Positions 7,301 to 8,335 of a stretch of 8,335 bases of DNA are shown here, in pieces. The notes beneath the pieces are model-generated. The model made no database searches. It was given only the letters and a program-made list of their open reading frames with translations, and had not been told where the DNA came from. The DNA is taken from assembly GCA_016203825.1 (NCBI GenBank), contig JACQMA010000152.1, positions 1 to 8,335 of the forward strand, written 5' to 3'. Source of the DNA: Deltaproteobacteria bacterium. GTDB taxonomy: Bacteria > UBA10199 > 2-02-FULL-44-16. The position numbers and the translations under genes are program-made. Each line of letters begins with the position of its first letter. The first letter of the stretch is position 1.

Positions 7301-7559
7301 TGTCACGAACGACGTGCGCGGAGAACAATGCGATGATGGTATTGTGAACAGCGATCTTATTGGCAATGTATGCCGCAGCACTTGCCAGCTCCCGCGTTGT
7401 GGTGATGGCGTCAAGGATGAAGCTGAAGCCTGTGACGACGGCAATGCCGTCGAAGGCGATGCCTGTACCTCTGCTTGCGTCGTGGTCAGACCGTCGTCTT
7501 CCGTGAAACCAGGCGAATCAATCTCCCCCGCCAGCGGCGGATGTTCGCTCATTCGTTAA
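4320..7559 (+). CDS. Secreted CSLREA/beta-helix protein with 18 Myxococcus-type cysteine-rich repeats
   Basis: This 1079-residue protein is probably exported and surface-located. Residues 1-21 form a signal peptide: MSRRW, the hydrophobic core MLLLFLFSVLP, and likely cleavage after NLEA. CSLREAIQAANT (42-53) is the CSLREA N-terminal motif. Residues about 90-465 look like a right-handed parallel beta-helix, with repeated GGGI/GGGV turns and STF..N or NSTIT.N ladders, closing with CDSGAFES as in proteins of this class. From Y468 to about 1056 there are 18 repeats of the CGDGxxxxGExCDDGN type (TIGR02232/DUF4215-like). The tail, rich in Ser, Pro and Gly, ends in GGCSLIR. I start at ATG 4320 because the signal peptide begins there and GTGAGGTG lies just upstream; an in-frame GTG at 4257 would add an unlikely leader. 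Adhesion or calcium binding by the Asp-rich repeats is inference. No membrane anchor follows the tail. Confidence 0.88.
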   Translation: MSRRWMLLLFLFSVLPSNLEAATIPVTTGADEFDLEEPGVGCSLREAIQAANTDANFGGCATGSGADSITLPSGPFLLTRSGPDEDDNQSGDLDIRSNLTINFIGGPSLPATIDGGNTTRVFQIHPTASNVLFRNITITHGRANDLAIGSGGGILNWGGLTLEGVAVVGNNADSGGGVANGEGAELSIQSSTFEQNGASNFGGGIFNDDGETIRVRSGTFIDNLSGDDGAGIYSIDGDVRITGSTFEGNQAVGRGGAVFSDKWLFVESSTFSGNSSQEAGGAIAASGMESSLSVVNSTITNNRSFAAGGGIYVSLGVAEIVNSTITFNVARRADLVFVVGGGVAHDAARPVTLSNSIVFGNESEDCSGGIDSGGGNIVGVTDNCVFRGTAEDRVGGSEQPLVFGIGALGFHGLSGILTQFRPLTEGSSLAVRYAQPELCPETDQLGNERFDTTIGDTTCDSGAFESRYGDGIISFPEVCDDANGTNTDACVDGQWARCGDGFVQPGRGETCEDGVGSDVDADCNSCVVATCGDGVVRAGVEECDDGNTNQSDDCRSCRLPFCGDGIPDSGEQCDDGDGIDSDECTNACQLARCGDSIRGLDEECDFGGVDTTTCNANCTYVACRDGYFNEVAEQCERDFDTTGSCDDDCTVTVCGDGLVNDRAGETCDDNNNVTESCAYGERTCEVCASNCQEGLGITSFCGDGDENGSDEQCDDGNLVDTDACTNTCQDARCGDGFVGPGEACDDGNEVNTDMCTNACQSPRCGDGFIQSGEACDDGDAVNSDTSANTCRSTCRLPSCGDGVTDEGEGCDDGNIDDSDACLRTCVSATCGDGAVQSATEQCDNGTGISATAANACRLACVRAFCGDGIVDDGEACDDGNNVDGDVCTNACQVARCGDGILGPNEACDDANVVDTDACISACRLPTCGDGFTQEGEVCDAGADNGQPNRCNAECSGQTAAVCGNRVQETGEACDAGQATQECDADCTVAECGDGVTNDVRGEQCDDGIVNSDLIGNVCRSTCQLPRCGDGVKDEAEACDDGNAVEGDACTSACVVVRPSSSVKPGESISPASGGCSLIR
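5721..7487 (+). repeat. Array of 18 cysteine-rich protein repeats (CGDG...CDDGN)
   Basis: Each unit is roughly 28-45 residues: CGDG, a short variable stretch, GExCDDGN, an Asp/Asn-rich loop, then TNAC or RxxC before the next CGDG. The first unit has YGDG in place of CGDG, and units 5, 6 and 16 are divergent (CGDS, CRDG, CGNR). Unit 7 is longest, with a cysteine-rich insertion. Units 10, 12 and 17 use a variant ending ANTCRSTC, ANACRLAC or NVCRSTC. The units differ strongly at DNA level, so this is an old repeat family rather than a recent expansion. Regular cysteine pairs imply disulfide bonding outside the cytoplasm. Confidence 0.9.
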
Positions 7560-7593
7560 CCAATTGTTTTTGTTGGTCTATTTGACGTTAACG
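7554..7593. repeat. Inverted repeat overlapping the stop codon of the large secreted protein
   Basis: CGTTAAC (7554-7560) and GTTAACG (7587-7593) are inverted copies, and CCAA/TTGG can pair inside them around a T-rich loop. The stop codon TAA lies in the left arm. It could be a weak terminator between this gene and the next, but the stems are AT-rich and no U tract follows, so the call is tentative. Confidence 0.35.
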
Positions 7594-7602
7594 AAATTCT
7601 CC

Positions 7603-7629
7603 GCAACCTTTCTTGAAGTCTGCCGATAC
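7603..7629 (+). promoter_or_regulatory. Sigma-28-like promoter element, copy B
   Basis: GCAACCTT (7603-7610), an 11-base spacer and GCCGATAC (7622-7629) match copy A at 3289-3315 in 20 of the 25 bases from GCAAC to GCCGATA, with identical spacing and a similar distance to the start codon. It lies in non-coding DNA 22 bases before ATG 7651. It matches seven of eight bases of the sigma-28 -10 consensus; the -35 is weaker. Confidence 0.58.
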
Positions 7630-7637
7630 TATCATTA

Positions 7638-7646
7638 GAGGAAAGG
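7638..7646 (+). promoter_or_regulatory. Ribosome binding site GAGGAAAGG
   Basis: A purine-rich Shine-Dalgarno sequence with GAGG at 7638-7641, nine bases before ATG 7651. It supports that start. Confidence 0.65.
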
Positions 7647-7650
7647 ATCC

Positions 7651-8335
7651 ATGACAGGTGCGGGTGAGACAATCGTTGCGCCGAAGATTCCCTACGCCGG
7701 GTTGGTAGGGCAGTTGTGTGGTGGCGACGGTTATATCGTTACTGATGAGATTGATGAGGATCTTCGTGGGTTTCTCAACGATACGTTGGAACCAGGGGAA
7801 GCGGCCCTCCTCACCCAGGATGAAGTTGAACATTATCTGCGGATCTATGGTGCCGAGGGGCTCAAGGTCTTGAAGGAGCTTGCCGAGCTTCGCTTGACCG
7901 ATCAGCATTATGCCGAAGCGAAACTTTCCCGTGAATCTGATGATGCATTTGTCAGGGAGTTACGAGCAGACGCGCATCAGTATGAGCAATTTGTTGCTGA
8001 TACCCACTGCCAACCCAGGGCTCCTCTCTTCACCGAAACGGTTCGTCGGGATATCACACAGTCGAGCCGACCGGAATCATTTCATTCTTATGATTTTGCG
8101 CTGCGTGGAAAATCGTGGCGAGATGTGGCTTTAGGAACGCCGGATAAGGAGTTTCTCGACGCGGTCATGCTCACGGTCCAGTATGGAAATCATATTCCAG
8201 GGCTCGCCAACAGGTTTGGCGAAACACTTTCGGGAACGGTTATTCGTGGGCATGTGAGTTACGAGCCCCGGCGATTTGTTCCTCCGAAACGATTCTGGTT
8301 TGGGGGGGCCGATCCCGATCCGATCAGTCTCAAGG
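7651..8335 (+). CDS. Unrecognised protein, 3' end outside window
   Basis: The frame is open from ATG 7651 to the window edge, giving 228 residues of a longer protein. It starts MTGAGETIVAPKIPYAGL. There is no signal peptide or membrane segment in the visible part. Residues about 35-115 are rich in Glu, Asp and Leu and probably helical (EVEHYLRIYGAEGLKVLKEL; FVRELRADAHQYEQF). Residues 115-228 have more aromatic and Pro residues (RRFVPPKRFWFGGADPDP). I see no catalytic motif or family signature. The start is supported by a purine-rich ribosome binding site and promoter-like copy B. Codon use resembles the housekeeping genes, so nothing marks it as recently acquired. It does not resemble the other orphan (3342) in sequence despite the shared upstream element. 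Confidence 0.8.
   Translation, partial: MTGAGETIVAPKIPYAGLVGQLCGGDGYIVTDEIDEDLRGFLNDTLEPGEAALLTQDEVEHYLRIYGAEGLKVLKELAELRLTDQHYAEAKLSRESDDAFVRELRADAHQYEQFVADTHCQPRAPLFTETVRRDITQSSRPESFHSYDFALRGKSWRDVALGTPDKEFLDAVMLTVQYGNHIPGLANRFGETLSGTVIRGHVSYEPRRFVPPKRFWFGGADPDPISLK

Noticed and set aside
5721..7487. Possible CRISPR or DNA satellite array
   Set aside because: The periodicity is at protein level with variable unit length and divergent bases; there are no constant repeats with unique spacers.
5737..7552. Several minus-strand open frames rich in His, Ser, Pro or Arg
   Set aside because: They are antisense images of the repetitive CGDG/CDDGN coding; their low-complexity composition follows from the repeats.

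Overview
The window is compact bacterial DNA of middling GC content that uses the standard code: TGA ends two genes and is never read through inside one. It holds the 3' part of a tRNA-Pro, a tightly packed three-gene housekeeping operon, and then an accessory stretch with one large secreted protein and two genes I cannot assign to a family. The lineage cannot be fixed from this window. The tRNA has no encoded CCA. The large protein joins a CSLREA/beta-helix region to many Myxococcus-type cysteine-rich (DUF4215-like) repeats. That mix suits deltaproteobacterial/myxobacterial relatives or Patescibacteria (candidate phyla radiation) such as the Peregrinibacteria/Peribacteria group. This is an inference only.

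Region 1 (1-3289). The tRNA-Pro(GGG) fragment is followed by a long nested perfect hairpin. Next come cystathionine beta-synthase, mnmA and rnc, with stop/start overlaps (ATGA, then TGATG), so they are probably translated as a coupled unit. One step makes cystathionine on the route to cysteine, one puts sulfur into tRNA wobble uridines, and one processes double-stranded RNA.

Region 2 (3289-4319). A promoter-like element with a perfect sigma-28-type -10 (GCCGATAA) starts on the last base of the rnc stop codon and leads into an unrecognised gene with a strong ribosome binding site. The gene's Gly/Ala-rich hydrophobic C-terminus lies in a different frame from the rest, which suggests a one-base loss in a G run near 3903-3906. 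About 220 bases without a gene follow.

Region 3 (4320-7559). A 1079-residue exported protein has a signal peptide, a CSLREA motif, a right-handed beta-helix, 18 cysteine-rich CGDG...CDDGN repeats, and a Ser/Pro/Gly-rich tail that stops abruptly at GGCSLIR.

Region 4 (7560-8335). A second copy of the region 2 promoter-like element, with the same 11-base spacing, precedes another unrecognised gene that runs off the window. The two matching elements upstream of two unrelated orphan genes are the strongest sign here of an undescribed co-regulated set (regulon).
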